Origin: Gammaproteobacteria bacterium
GTDB lineage: Bacteria > Pseudomonadota > Gammaproteobacteria > Francisellales > CACEW01
Direction of reading: 5' to 3'
NCBI GenBank assembly: GCA_029256015.1
Contig: JAQSYQ010000006.1
Span: 1 to 64,000 of the forward strand
Length of the DNA: 64,000 bases
The position numbers and the translations under genes were made by a program. How positions within the stretch are numbered: position 1 is the stretch's first letter; every line of letters starts with the position of its first letter. The notes under the pieces were generated by a model that was not told where the DNA came from, made no database searches, and worked only from the letters and a program-made list of their open reading frames with translations. Below are positions 1-7,537 of this stretch, piece after piece.

Positions 1-447
1 GAGTTTCCCTACCGAGATGCCAGCTTGCAAAAACAAGCAGAAAGCTATGCAAAAAAGCTGCTTGAACACTTTAAATACGTTGGGGTACTGGCCTTTGAAT
101 TTTTCGCAGGAAGCTTTGGTTTAATAGCTAATGAAATCGCCCCCAGGGTCCACAATTCAGGGCATTTGACCATAGAAGCCACAAGCTGCAGTCAGTTTGA
201 AAACCATCTAAGGGCAATAAGCGGCATGCCTTTAGTGCAGCCTGTGGTGATTGTTCCAAGCTTAATGATTAATATCATCGGAAACTGGCCTAAGCTTAAA
301 ATTTCAGACTTTAATCCTGGAGTTCATATCTACAATTATGGTAAAAAGCCTAGAGAAAACAGAAAATTAGGTCATATTACGGTTTTGGATTTCCATCAAA
401 CTTTGCCACAAGTGTTAATTGACCTGATTGATTCTGCTCAAAGATAA
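1..447 (+). CDS. purK: PurK, N5-carboxyaminoimidazole ribonucleotide synthase, C-terminal part
   Basis: The gene is cut by the window edge; the frame is open from base 1 and ends at TAA 445-447. PurK uses ATP and bicarbonate to convert AIR to N5-CAIR in cytosolic purine synthesis. The visible part is the end of the ATP-grasp domain plus the C-terminal domain. The metal-binding stretch NEIAPRVHNSGH is followed by the typical TIEA and SQFENH segment and a C-terminal GK.RENRKLGH motif. This is standard PurK architecture with no internal stop. A decayed second copy of its last ~70 codons lies about 900 bases downstream, so its 3' end was once duplicated. The family call is firm. Confidence 0.95.
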   Translation, partial: EFPYRDASLQKQAESYAKKLLEHFKYVGVLAFEFFAGSFGLIANEIAPRVHNSGHLTIEATSCSQFENHLRAISGMPLVQPVVIVPSLMINIIGNWPKLKISDFNPGVHIYNYGKKPRENRKLGHITVLDFHQTLPQVLIDLIDSAQR

Positions 448-473
448 ATTAACGTGATAAATAAGGAACAGCT

Positions 474-1016
474 ATGGGAAGATTAGTAAAACCTAAAATA
501 GATCCAAGTAAAAGAGCTTCATTTGATTTTGGCATGTCACTTCTGAACCAAGAAGGCCCTCGTAAGAGCCTGTTTAGGCAACAAAATTTTTTGCAACAAG
601 TACCTGAACTTGAGCATGTCACTGAACCGCCTAAAGGCTGTTTGCAAAAAATTTGTGGCTGCTTTTTCGCGCCATCTCTCTTGGAAGTCATTGACCCCTA
701 TTTAACAACTCCTATTGAAAATATCGCTAATCTTGAATTAGCTGAGTTGTATAAAAAGCTGCGCAGAGTTTCTAATAAAGATCAATATTTCTCTGAGGTG
801 ATGGAAACATTGGTGATGGAAATAGAGCATGGCTTTGATCAAAAGGAAATATTAGAAATGCTTGCAGAGCTAAACGGCGGAAGCCCAGCATTAATGGAAG
901 CTGCGATAAATGAATGGAGCAGTTATTTCCCAGAAGTTAACAGGCAAGCTATAAAAGAAGTATTATTTCTTGCCTCTAGACATAAAAGCAGAGGTGCTAG
1001 TTTCGAATTAAGCTAA
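474..1016 (+). CDS. Unknown protein, first of two divergent tandem paralogs
   Basis: A 180-residue protein of no family I recognise. AAGGAACAG precedes the ATG, 26 bases after purK stops. It is soluble-looking and mostly helical in composition, with a Cys-rich patch (CLQKICGCFF, residues ~56-65), an acidic helical middle and a basic tail ending SRGASFELS. It shares spaced similarity with the gene at 1362: LAELYKKL versus LSELFKLY, TLVMEIEHGF versus TIVMEVMNCF, and a Cys cluster at the same place. The flanking DNA of both genes is also duplicated, so they are tandem paralogs. A Dot/Icm substrate is possible from the genomic setting, but nothing in the sequence proves it. Confidence 0.7.
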   Translation: MGRLVKPKIDPSKRASFDFGMSLLNQEGPRKSLFRQQNFLQQVPELEHVTEPPKGCLQKICGCFFAPSLLEVIDPYLTTPIENIANLELAELYKKLRRVSNKDQYFSEVMETLVMEIEHGFDQKEILEMLAELNGGSPALMEAAINEWSSYFPEVNRQAIKEVLFLASRHKSRGASFELS

Positions 1017-1026
1017 GCTCTGTCGC

Positions 1027-1136
1027 TTAATCTACTCATGGCATAAAGTGCTGATTCAATCAGCACAGCGGGTCTTGTAATCAAGAGGCACTATTTTCAA
1101 CGACTTTTTGCAGGCATAGGTTAGTGGCGGCATGCC
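1027..1136 (-). pseudogene. Remnant of the plsC 3' end
   Basis: Two pieces of this stretch match the real plsC further downstream. Bases ~1028-1072 resemble 1894-1940 (the C-terminal codons), and ~1105-1133 resemble ~2277-2306, including GACTTTTTGCAG followed by CATAG. About 330 bases between them have been lost. It lies just after the first paralog, exactly as plsC lies just after the second. I read it as the left-hand scar of a tandem duplication. No coding frame survives. Confidence 0.65.
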
Positions 1137-1341
1137 ATTAGTGCATGCCTAAATTGTCAGCTTCAGCTTAATTATCGGAAACTGTTCTAAGCTTAAAATT
1201 TCAGACTTTAATCCTGGGCTCCTTAATATAATTATGGTAAAAAGAGCAGAGAAAACAGAAAGTTAGGGCATATTACGATTATAGATTTTCACAAAACCTT
1301 GCAAATATTGATTGGCCTGATTGATTCTGTGCAAAGCTAAT
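1129..1341 (+). pseudogene. Remnant of the purK 3' end
   Basis: About 210 bases that align with the end of purK (229-447) at roughly 80 percent by eye. Shared blocks include AAGCTTAAAATTTCAGACTT, AATTATGGTAAAAAG and GATTGATTCTGTGCAAAG (GATTGATTCTGCTCAAAG in purK). Small deletions break the frame, so it is a dead fragment. It lies immediately upstream of the second paralog, as purK lies upstream of the first. The join with the plsC remnant falls at a shared GCGGC(A/G) motif, which suggests the duplication arose at a short homology. Confidence 0.88.
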
Positions 1342-1361
1342 AAGTCAATAAGGAGAAAAGC

Positions 1362-1901
1362 ATGCCAAGATATGGAAGTGATGCATTAGATGAAAGCTTT
1401 TTTACTGATATGGACGAATCTGAGCAACAAGCTGCATCTCGTGAGTACTCGTTATTTCATGGCCGATTTTCTCAGTTGCCCGGATTAGAGGGCCTTGATA
1501 CACTTACTGATACCAGAAGCTGTTTTGCTAGGGTTTTTTTTTGCTGTTCATCAGTTTCTTTTAAGCAGGTGCTGGATGAAGTCCAAATAAGCAAGGGTTT
1601 TATAAAAAGCATTGATATGATTAGTCTTTCCGAGCTTTTTAAATTGTATCGAGCGGCCCAGACTGATACCAGGTTAGACTCAGACTTAGCTCAAAATGTC
1701 AGTAAAACTATAGTAATGGAAGTCATGAACTGTTTTGAGGTGAATGAAATCGAGGCTGAGCTTTATCAAGGCCTTAAAACGAAGGATGAAAAAGAGGCCG
1801 CTTTGATAACCTGGCTTAACTATGCCCCCGAACAAAGGGATAGGACAAAAAAAAAGCAGCTTCAGAAAAATCTTGATATGATTACTGCCTTTCCTGTTTA
1901 A
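1362..1901 (+). CDS. Unknown protein, second of two divergent tandem paralogs
   Basis: A 179-residue protein of unknown function with a strong ribosome site, AAGGAGAAAAGC, before the ATG. The N-terminus is acidic, a Cys-rich patch (CFARVFFCCSS) sits near residues 54-64, and the rest is predicted helical. It is the partner of the gene at 474, but little sequence identity remains although the non-coding purK scar between them is still easy to align. The last 20 bases overlap the convergent 3' end of plsC. The tail ends ITAFPV. It may be a fast-evolving secreted protein, which is inference from the context only. Confidence 0.7.
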   Translation: MPRYGSDALDESFFTDMDESEQQAASREYSLFHGRFSQLPGLEGLDTLTDTRSCFARVFFCCSSVSFKQVLDEVQISKGFIKSIDMISLSELFKLYRAAQTDTRLDSDLAQNVSKTIVMEVMNCFEVNEIEAELYQGLKTKDEKEAALITWLNYAPEQRDRTKKKQLQKNLDMITAFPV

Positions 1902-2589
1902 TCCACTCATAGCATAAATGGCTGATTTCCTCAGCGCTGTATGCCTTAGAGTCGATAGGCTCACCAATTACCACAGTAATTTTGCCTGGATATTTAATAA
2001 AACTGTTTTTTGGCCAGCAGTGTCCTGAGTTTAAAGCGATGGGAACCACAGGCGCGCCGCAGGCTTTAGCGAGCGCAGCTCCCGTTTTATGAAAATGCGG
2101 ATACTGTCCTGGTGTGACTCTAGTTCCTTCCGGGAAAATAGCGATAGAGAGGCCTTGCTGAAGTCTATTTTTGCCTTGTTCAATTACCTTTTTAAAAGCC
2201 CGCACTCCTTGAGAACGGTCGATCGGAATCTGGCGGCTAATGTACATGCCCCAGCCAATAATGGGCACCATCATCAAGGACTTTTTGCAGACATAGACAA
2301 GCGGCGGCAAAATACCGGCAAAAGACATGGTTTCCCAGGCAGACTCATGTCGGCTTAAAAAAACGACAGGCTGTGCGGGAAGATGTTCTAAGCCTTTGAC
2401 TTCATAAGAAATTCCGCAAATCCATTTGGCCAGCTGAGTGCTAAGTCTGGTCCAGCTTCGGCCAATGCTTAAGCGAACTTGAAAGGGAAACATCAAAGTC
2501 AGATACATGCCCAACATAAAAAATAAGGCAGTGCTGATCATCAGTACATAGAAAATTAAAGAACGCAAAGCTAAAAACAATTTATACAT
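1882..2589 (-). CDS. plsC: 1-acyl-sn-glycerol-3-phosphate acyltransferase
   Basis: A 235-residue inner-membrane acyltransferase that adds the second acyl chain to lysophosphatidic acid to form phosphatidic acid. It has an N-terminal membrane segment (~residues 9-32), the catalytic RHESAWE motif (the HxxxxE variant of HX4D common in gammaproteobacterial and neisserial PlsC), and the FPEGTR acceptor motif near residue 150. Length is normal for the short PlsC form. It follows gmhB by 7 bases on the same strand, an arrangement also known in other proteobacteria. Its 3' end overlaps the convergent unknown gene by 20 bases, and a decayed copy of that end lies upstream at 1027. Confidence 0.93.
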   Translation of the reverse strand: MYKLFLALRSLIFYVLMISTALFFMLGMYLTLMFPFQVRLSIGRSWTRLSTQLAKWICGISYEVKGLEHLPAQPVVFLSRHESAWETMSFAGILPPLVYVCKKSLMMVPIIGWGMYISRQIPIDRSQGVRAFKKVIEQGKNRLQQGLSIAIFPEGTRVTPGQYPHFHKTGAALAKACGAPVVPIALNSGHCWPKNSFIKYPGKITVVIGEPIDSKAYSAEEISHLCYEWIKQERQ

Positions 2590-2596
2590 GGCTATC

Positions 2597-3133
2597 CTAA
2601 TTTAATAAGGCGTGGGTAAATTCTTGCAGATCATTATACACGGATACTTCATGAATTAGCTCGGGATGCTGGGCTAAAGTTCGCTCGCCTTTACCGGTTT
2701 TGACTAAAATAGGGGTGGCATTAACTGCTCTAGCCGCTTCAATGTCTTTGAAAGAATCGCCGACAAAATAAGTGTTCTCTAAGCTAATACCGAGTTGTTT
2801 GGCAATGTTTAGTAATAATCCGGGTTTAGGTTTGCGGCATTCGCAGGCATCGTTGGGGCCATGTGGGCAATAGGCCAGGGCGTCGATTTTGCCGCCGCAT
2901 TGTCTAAGTAGATTTTGCATTTTCTGATGCATGGCTTGAAGTTCAGCAAGGCTAAACAGGCCTCTTGCAATACCAGATTGATTGGTAGCAACTGCCACGA
3001 GATAGCCTGCTTTGTGTAAGCTTGCCATCGCCTCTAAGCTGCCAGGTATGGGCTGCCATTCTTCCGTGGATTTAATATAGTCATCAGAGTCAAAGTTGAT
3101 GACGCCGTCTCGATCTAGGATAATTAGCTTCAT
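2597..3133 (-). CDS. gmhB: D-glycero-beta-D-manno-heptose-1,7-bisphosphate 7-phosphatase
   Basis: A 178-residue HAD-family phosphatase that removes the 7-phosphate during ADP-heptose synthesis for the LPS inner core. The nucleophile motif ILDRDGVIN lies at residues 4-12. The zinc-binding loop CPHGPNDACECRKPKPG, typical of GmhB, lies near 108-124, and the last HAD motif is FVGDSFKDIEAA. Length matches the family. It works with HldE and HldD, encoded 19 kb away. It is probably co-transcribed with plsC. Confidence 0.94.
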   Translation of the reverse strand: MKLIILDRDGVINFDSDDYIKSTEEWQPIPGSLEAMASLHKAGYLVAVATNQSGIARGLFSLAELQAMHQKMQNLLRQCGGKIDALAYCPHGPNDACECRKPKPGLLLNIAKQLGISLENTYFVGDSFKDIEAARAVNATPILVKTGKGERTLAQHPELIHEVSVYNDLQEFTHALLN

Positions 3134-3176
3134 TATTGTTCGCTATGTAGGCCCGGGTTTCGGGCCAGTATAGCAG

Positions 3177-3818
3177 CTAGTTAGTGGCTTGTTCGAGTTT
3201 TTGGCTTTCTTCTTCGGGCTCGTTTTCAGCAGTCAGATTGGTGTCTTCTAGGTAATTATAGAGAGTTTGGGCATGACAGCCTACTAATTTGGCAATAGAG
3301 GCTTTGCTGATGTTAAGAGCTAAGTATTTCTTGATTTCAGTACGGTGTTTATCCAATTTGCGGCATTTGTTTTTACGGCCTTTAGGACGGCCAAGGGGTA
3401 GTCCTGCGGCTCGACGTCTTGCTAAGGCATCAACAGTCCGTTTGCTAAGGAAATCTTCCTCAACACACTGCATAAGACGCAAAAAGCTTTTGGTATCCAT
3501 GGCAGTTTCTGGAACAAAGGTTTCATTATACTTAATAAAGTGAACCTGCAAGCCGCCTTTTGCAACTGCTTCCAAAATTTCCAATAACTGTAAAGTGGAG
3601 CGTGCTAAGTTGCTGGCTTCATAGGTGATAATAATATCATCCTTTTTTGCATTCTGAATTAAAGAAAATATGTCACGTTTTTCCCAGCTGATTTTATTAG
3701 ATTGAGGGTCAATAGTGAAAGAATCTAATTTAATAGCATTTTTTTCAATATGATTATCCACATACATTTTGCCATGAGAAGGATTGTCTTCATCTTCAGA
3801 GATATAAGCATAGATCAT
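3177..3818 (-). CDS. Orphan serine-recombinase (resolvase) family protein
   Basis: A 213-residue small serine recombinase. The N-terminal catalytic domain starts MIYAYISEDED, with Ser at the position of the usual YARVS nucleophile. It continues with ITYEASNLARSTLQLLEIL (normally the D-R-L-x-R-S helix) and GLPLGRPKGRKNK before a C-terminal helix-turn-helix (ISKASIAKLVGCHAQTLYNYL). The usual Asp-Arg pair of the catalytic core is replaced by EASNLAR. I chose the ATG at 3818 over a GTG at 3827 because GGGTGAT precedes it. There are no inverted repeats, transposase or invertible segment beside it, so it is not obviously part of a mobile element. It may regulate DNA or be domesticated. Confidence 0.75.
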   Translation of the reverse strand: MIYAYISEDEDNPSHGKMYVDNHIEKNAIKLDSFTIDPQSNKISWEKRDIFSLIQNAKKDDIIITYEASNLARSTLQLLEILEAVAKGGLQVHFIKYNETFVPETAMDTKSFLRLMQCVEEDFLSKRTVDALARRRAAGLPLGRPKGRKNKCRKLDKHRTEIKKYLALNISKASIAKLVGCHAQTLYNYLEDTNLTAENEPEEESQKLEQATN

Positions 3819-4091
3819 GTCTATCACCCGTTGTTTTTACTTAACTTAATATTGTGAGATTATCGTAATTCAAGCAAGTAAAATAGTAAAGCTAAAAATA
3901 AAGAAAAATATGATTTTTTTAAAAACATTTTAAGATAAATACATTATAATCGTGCGTTAAAATAGTATTATAGTGTTGCATGTTTATGAAATTTCATAAT
4001 AATGAGCAGCTTGCCGATAATTTAACGGCTGAGGGTGACAGAAAGCCAAAATCATGCTATTTCATTATTATAACTTAAGGATAGATATAAT

Positions 4092-4895
4092 ATGGTAAAA
4101 GATTACGCTAAGCTTAACAGCGAGTCTCTTAAGGCTACAGTAGTACCAGCTAAGAAACCAGCTACTATGGGGCGCGCTTCAACTGAAGCTAAAGGCCCAA
4201 AGAGCAGCAAGCCTCTGCCTATTTTTGCAGCCATTTTGACAGCAGTACTAGGCGTGGTTTTGATAGCAGGCATTGGTGTGGCTTATAAACATCGCGACGC
4301 ATTGTTAGGGGCAAAAGAAAAGCTTAGTATGTGGGTTGCAAGTTTTCATCAACGCGGTGCAAACTCTCAGAAACCAGGTCATTTAGCTATTGACCAAAGT
4401 CTCAGCGATCCTACCCAAAGTATCGCTGCAGATGGCAGCGATCAGCAAACTTTAAATTTACCGGCTAATGTTAACCTTAATGCGCCTATGCCGGCTAAGA
4501 AAAAGCAAAAAGCAGCGCCTCCTCAAGCTCCGCAGCCAGTCTTTGATTTCTATACTGTACTGCCAAGTGGTTCAGCCAATAGCGGCTCTTCTACTGATAA
4601 TTCAGCTTCTTCCCAGCCTGTTCCGCCGCCTAGCACGGCCCCTGCCAATGCACAGGCTCCAGCTAAATTTGTAGTTGACGTAGGTTATTATACCGATCAA
4701 GGTAGTGCTAACCAAATGCGTTCCCAATTAATATTGGCAGGCTTTAGCCCTGTGATTAAAACCACTGGATCTATGACTAGTCCGGCTTATCAGGTGGAAC
4801 TCGGGCCATTTGACAACGTGCAGCAGGCTAATCAGGTGCGTCAGCAGCTTCAATCCAATGGGATTACCAATAATATCGTTGTTCACCCCCAGTAA
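4092..4895 (+). CDS. SPOR-domain membrane protein
   Basis: A 267-residue inner-membrane protein with its bulk in the periplasm. Residues 1-38 form a basic cytoplasmic tail, ~39-62 a single transmembrane helix (AAILTAVLGVVLIAGIGVAY), and ~65-195 a low-complexity Pro/Ala/Gln/Ser linker. Residues ~200-265 form a SPOR domain (FVVDVGYYTDQGSANQMRS to a final VVHPQ). SPOR domains bind denuded septal peptidoglycan, so a role in division or cell-wall upkeep in the FtsN/DedD style is likely. AAGGATAGATATAAT precedes the ATG. The stop codon runs directly into a large palindromic repeat. Confidence 0.85.
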   Translation: MVKDYAKLNSESLKATVVPAKKPATMGRASTEAKGPKSSKPLPIFAAILTAVLGVVLIAGIGVAYKHRDALLGAKEKLSMWVASFHQRGANSQKPGHLAIDQSLSDPTQSIAADGSDQQTLNLPANVNLNAPMPAKKKQKAAPPQAPQPVFDFYTVLPSGSANSGSSTDNSASSQPVPPPSTAPANAQAPAKFVVDVGYYTDQGSANQMRSQLILAGFSPVIKTTGSMTSPAYQVELGPFDNVQQANQVRQQLQSNGITNNIVVHPQ

Positions 4896-5037
4896 AATCA
4901 GTCTATAAATTGCCCTTTTATCGCCAGGCGTCGTTATTTTAATTTTAAAATCGCTTATGTATTAGTTATACACGGCGCTCTTTAAAATCAAAATGTCTAG
5001 CCTGCCAATAAAATCATCAATTTATAGAGCTGATTTT
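4894..5037. repeat. Long imperfect palindrome starting at the SPOR-gene stop codon (family P, copy 1)
   Basis: The outer arms AAAATCAGTCTATAAATTG and its near complement ending CTGATTTT are about 100 bases apart, with further inner pairing (GGCGTCG, TTTTAAAATC/GATTTTAAA). The centre carries GTATTAGTTATACAC followed by GGCGCTC. The same arms and the same central motif recur, inverted, at 50888-51002. The left arm begins inside the TAA of the upstream gene. Confidence 0.8.
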
Positions 5038-5142
5038 AAAAACTGTAACTAAAGCTTGCTAAATTAAGCCACATTCTTGATAGCTAAAGACCTTTGTTTG
5101 CCTGAAGTAATATAGGTTTATATAATTTGAAGACTAATCGTT

Positions 5143-5691
5143 TTACTTAAGCCCTTGGATTGATTGAAGATGAAGGTTTTTGCTGCGAACATATCCGTCT
5201 GCGCTGAATTTGAAAAATTCGAGTTCTTGCGGGCTGAGCTCTCTCACGGGTCTAGCCGGGTTTCCGCGCCAGAGATAGCCGCTAGTTAATACTTTGCCTG
5301 GGCTAACCAAGCTGCCCGCAGCCACCAGTACTTTGGACTCGATAATTGCGCCGTCCAAAATCACGGCTCCCATACCAATTAAAACCTGATCGTGAATGGT
5401 GCAAGCGTGGACAGTAGCATTATGCCCAATGGTGACCTCATCCCCAATAATAAGGGGTTGGCCTCCGGGGTTGTAGATGCTGTCTTGGGTGGTGTGAAGC
5501 ACAGAGCCATCCTGAATATTGGTAGCCCTGCCGATGCTAATTCCTAAAAGGTCCCCTCTAATTGAAACGCAGGGCCAGACAGAGCTATCGTCTCCTATGC
5601 TGACCTGGCCTGTAACAACAGCGCTCGGGTCAATAAAAACGCCTTTACCAAGTTTGGGGCTGTGGCCATTAAATTCTCTAATATTCTTCAT
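5143..5691 (-). CDS. Gamma-class carbonic anhydrase-like hexapeptide protein
   Basis: A 182-residue left-handed beta-helix protein of the YrdA/CaiE gamma carbonic anhydrase family. Hexapeptide turns run through residues ~15-150. The metal ligands are visible as IGHNATVHACTIHD, and a further His falls in VLHTTQD. The C-terminal helix includes ELSPQELEFFKFSADGYV. Such proteins may hydrate carbon dioxide or only bind metal; activity cannot be judged here. It is transcribed away from the SPOR gene, and icmW lies upstream on the same strand with 132 bases between them. Confidence 0.88.
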   Translation of the reverse strand: MKNIREFNGHSPKLGKGVFIDPSAVVTGQVSIGDDSSVWPCVSIRGDLLGISIGRATNIQDGSVLHTTQDSIYNPGGQPLIIGDEVTIGHNATVHACTIHDQVLIGMGAVILDGAIIESKVLVAAGSLVSPGKVLTSGYLWRGNPARPVRELSPQELEFFKFSADGYVRSKNLHLQSIQGLK

Positions 5692-5823
5692 AGCACTTTC
5701 ATCTCTTCATTATACTTTTGTTGCGCTTCAAATCGCGCGTTGCCTGTGTATTTCTATCGTCCAGTTCTCGATTTTCGCACGCCTCAGTCTAATTTTGAGC
5801 TGAAACGACTAGATTGGATTAAG

Positions 5824-6261
5824 TTAGGCTTTTTTAGTGAGCAAAATCTGTAATACGTTTTCCATTCTTGTATTGGAAAATATCCTGCCCAATAGCTGAG
5901 ACTTTTCAAATACCATGTTGCGCTGGAAAAAATTAGCAATATCCTTATCGTTTTCTTTATGCTTTTGAGCATAGTTAATGACTTTCATCACTAAGTCTGT
6001 GTTAATACTTTGCAATTTATGGACCATGTAAAGCATATAAGCTGCCGGGAGCTGGTTTAAGATTTGGATTAATTTAAGTTCGTCAACTTTTTCTACATTG
6101 GCTGTATGGAAAAAGCTTAAAAGCTTCTCAATGCTATTTGTTTCTTGTTCAGTAAGTGGAGGGTAATCTTTTTCGATTTTTTCCAAATCGATTAAAATAT
6201 CGTTGATTAATGGATTCTTAAAAGAATGCCAGTGTTTTATAATGTCTTGCCTTAAGGCCAT
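5824..6261 (-). CDS. icmW: IcmW, Dot/Icm type IV coupling complex adaptor
   Basis: A 145-residue small protein. The C-terminal half lines up with Legionella IcmW as I remember it: DIANFFQRNMVFEKSQLLGR corresponds to DPAGFFLKRNIVFERLRLLS, followed by a similar RIF/RVF-R-VL tail. The N-terminus (KHWHSFKNPLI, compare KYWFEYLDPMI) and the length (151 in L. pneumophila) also fit. IcmW pairs with IcmS and docks on DotL to recruit effectors. It is divergently transcribed from dotH across a 268-base promoter region, which supports the call. The sequence is quite diverged, so an alignment should confirm it. Confidence 0.85.
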   Translation of the reverse strand: MALRQDIIKHWHSFKNPLINDILIDLEKIEKDYPPLTEQETNSIEKLLSFFHTANVEKVDELKLIQILNQLPAAYMLYMVHKLQSINTDLVMKVINYAQKHKENDKDIANFFQRNMVFEKSQLLGRIFSNTRMENVLQILLTKKA

Positions 6262-6392
6262 CTTTTTCTCGCTATTGATAAAAGCTATTTTAGTATTTTG
6301 TATTATAAAAGTATTTTAATACATTTTTTCGAATTTTTTGTATCGTATACTTTGGTAAGATCTTTATGGCTCCTGTAAAGGATGGGCTTATA

Positions 6393-6408
6393 TGTAACAA
6401 ATGTTACA
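6393..6408. promoter_or_regulatory. Perfect 6-4-6 inverted repeat between icmW and dotH
   Basis: TGTAAC-AAAT-GTTACA is a perfect dyad about 10 bases upstream of the proposed dotH -35 box and 130 bases from the icmW start. The position suits an operator for the secretion genes. It does not match the direct-repeat PmrA or CpxR sites known for Legionella dot/icm genes; its outline is closer to a TyrR- or Fnr/Crp-type dyad. The regulator is unknown. Confidence 0.5.
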
Positions 6409-6417
6409 TTAAAATTT

Positions 6418-6446
6418 TTTACACTAAAGCTTGCTTTCCATATTAT
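6418..6446 (+). promoter_or_regulatory. Candidate sigma-70 promoter for the dotH operon
   Basis: TTTACA (6418-6423), a 17-base spacer and TATTAT (6441-6446) lie about 85 bases before the dotH ATG. This is the best -35/-10 pair in the interval. Transcription from it would cover the whole dotH-dotN run. No start site has been mapped. Confidence 0.5.
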
Positions 6447-6529
6447 ATTAGCCTATTAACGAACGAGAATAGTGATATCTATTGAAAAATTGTCTACACT
6501 TTCTTTACGCGTGGTTAGGGATTGATTCA

Positions 6530-7537
6530 ATGAAAAAGTTAAAATACTTTAATTTAGCAGTCTGGCTAGCAGGTTTTTATTCTATGGCAGCGATAGCCTT
6601 GCCTGTCACTTATCCTAATTCTTACGTACCGAGTGCGCCGAATGTATCTTTACCTCCTTCGATCATAGGCTTGCCCTCTCAGCAGCAGGCGCCTTCGACT
6701 GCAACAAGTAACAACACAGCAGTGGCCAACCAGGCTACAACAGTGACTAACCAAGGGGCTTCAGATCAAGCATTTCAGCAGCTTCTTAATAATACCTTCC
6801 CGTTAACCGCTCAACAAATTCAAGAATATAAAGATACTGCTGCCGCACAGCAAGAAGCCAGCTCTTTACCTCCAGGAACAGTTCCTGCAAATGGAACTTC
6901 TTCTATTATTCCTGTGACGGTAAAGCCCGGTGGCCTTATGCCGGTGATAAGAGTGGGCCAGGGCATGATTACTTCCTTGGTTTTCATTGATTCTACAGGC
7001 CAAGTTTGGCCTATTACTTCTTATAGTATCGGCGACTCTCAGTCTTTTAATGTCCAATGGGATAAGAAAAGCGGAGTGCTGATGGTCCAAGGCCAAAAGC
7101 TTTATGCTCAAACCAATATTGGTGTTATGTTACAAGGTATGCAAATCCCTGTTATGCTGAATTTAATAGTAGGCCAAAAAGAGTGGGACTATCTAGATTA
7201 TATTCAGATGGACCAAAGCCAGAATGGAAGTGCGGGTATTCCTCAGCCTAGTCAAGCTCCGGGCTATTTGGTCGATTTATTAAATGGCTTGCCTCCTCAA
7301 GGCGCTGAACAGCTAACGGTATCAGACAGTAGTGTACAGCTTTGGTCTTATAATGATGACTACATTATGCTAACTCACGCTACTTTGCTTTCCCCCGCTT
7401 GGATTTCTCGTGCTGATGGCCCTGGTACGACTCCTTTACATGCTTATGAACTGCCTGTGGCGCCTTATATCTTGATTTCTAATCAAGGCAATGTGGAGCG
7501 CGTGCAAGTTGTGGAGAATGATAATGCAAATAGTTAA
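6530..7537 (+). CDS. dotH: DotH/IcmK, outer-membrane core component of Dot/Icm
   Basis: A 335-residue exported protein. The ATG at 6530 gives a clear signal peptide (MKKLKYFNLAVWLAGFYSMA, cleavage after AIA); the frame extends upstream to a TTG at 6482, which would spoil the signal. After a Gln/Pro/Ala-rich linker, residues ~125-250 form the conserved DotH region (PGGLMPVIRVGQGMITSLVF, STGQVWPI, a MLQGMQIPVMLNLI segment). The rest is a VirB9-like C-terminal domain. DotH, with DotC and DotD, forms the outer-membrane ring of the type IVB channel. Length is close to the usual ~360. It is first in an overlapping operon; dotG starts 14 bases before its stop. Confidence 0.93.
   Translation: MKKLKYFNLAVWLAGFYSMAAIALPVTYPNSYVPSAPNVSLPPSIIGLPSQQQAPSTATSNNTAVANQATTVTNQGASDQAFQQLLNNTFPLTAQQIQEYKDTAAAQQEASSLPPGTVPANGTSSIIPVTVKPGGLMPVIRVGQGMITSLVFIDSTGQVWPITSYSIGDSQSFNVQWDKKSGVLMVQGQKLYAQTNIGVMLQGMQIPVMLNLIVGQKEWDYLDYIQMDQSQNGSAGIPQPSQAPGYLVDLLNGLPPQGAEQLTVSDSSVQLWSYNDDYIMLTHATLLSPAWISRADGPGTTPLHAYELPVAPYILISNQGNVERVQVVENDNANS

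Noticed and set aside
4092..4895. SPOR protein as a Dot/Icm component
   Set aside because: It has the transmembrane-linker-SPOR layout of division proteins and no similarity to any Dot/Icm subunit; closeness to icmW alone is not evidence.
6482..6529. Upstream TTG start for dotH
   Set aside because: It would add 16 residues ahead of a clean signal peptide and has no ribosome site.
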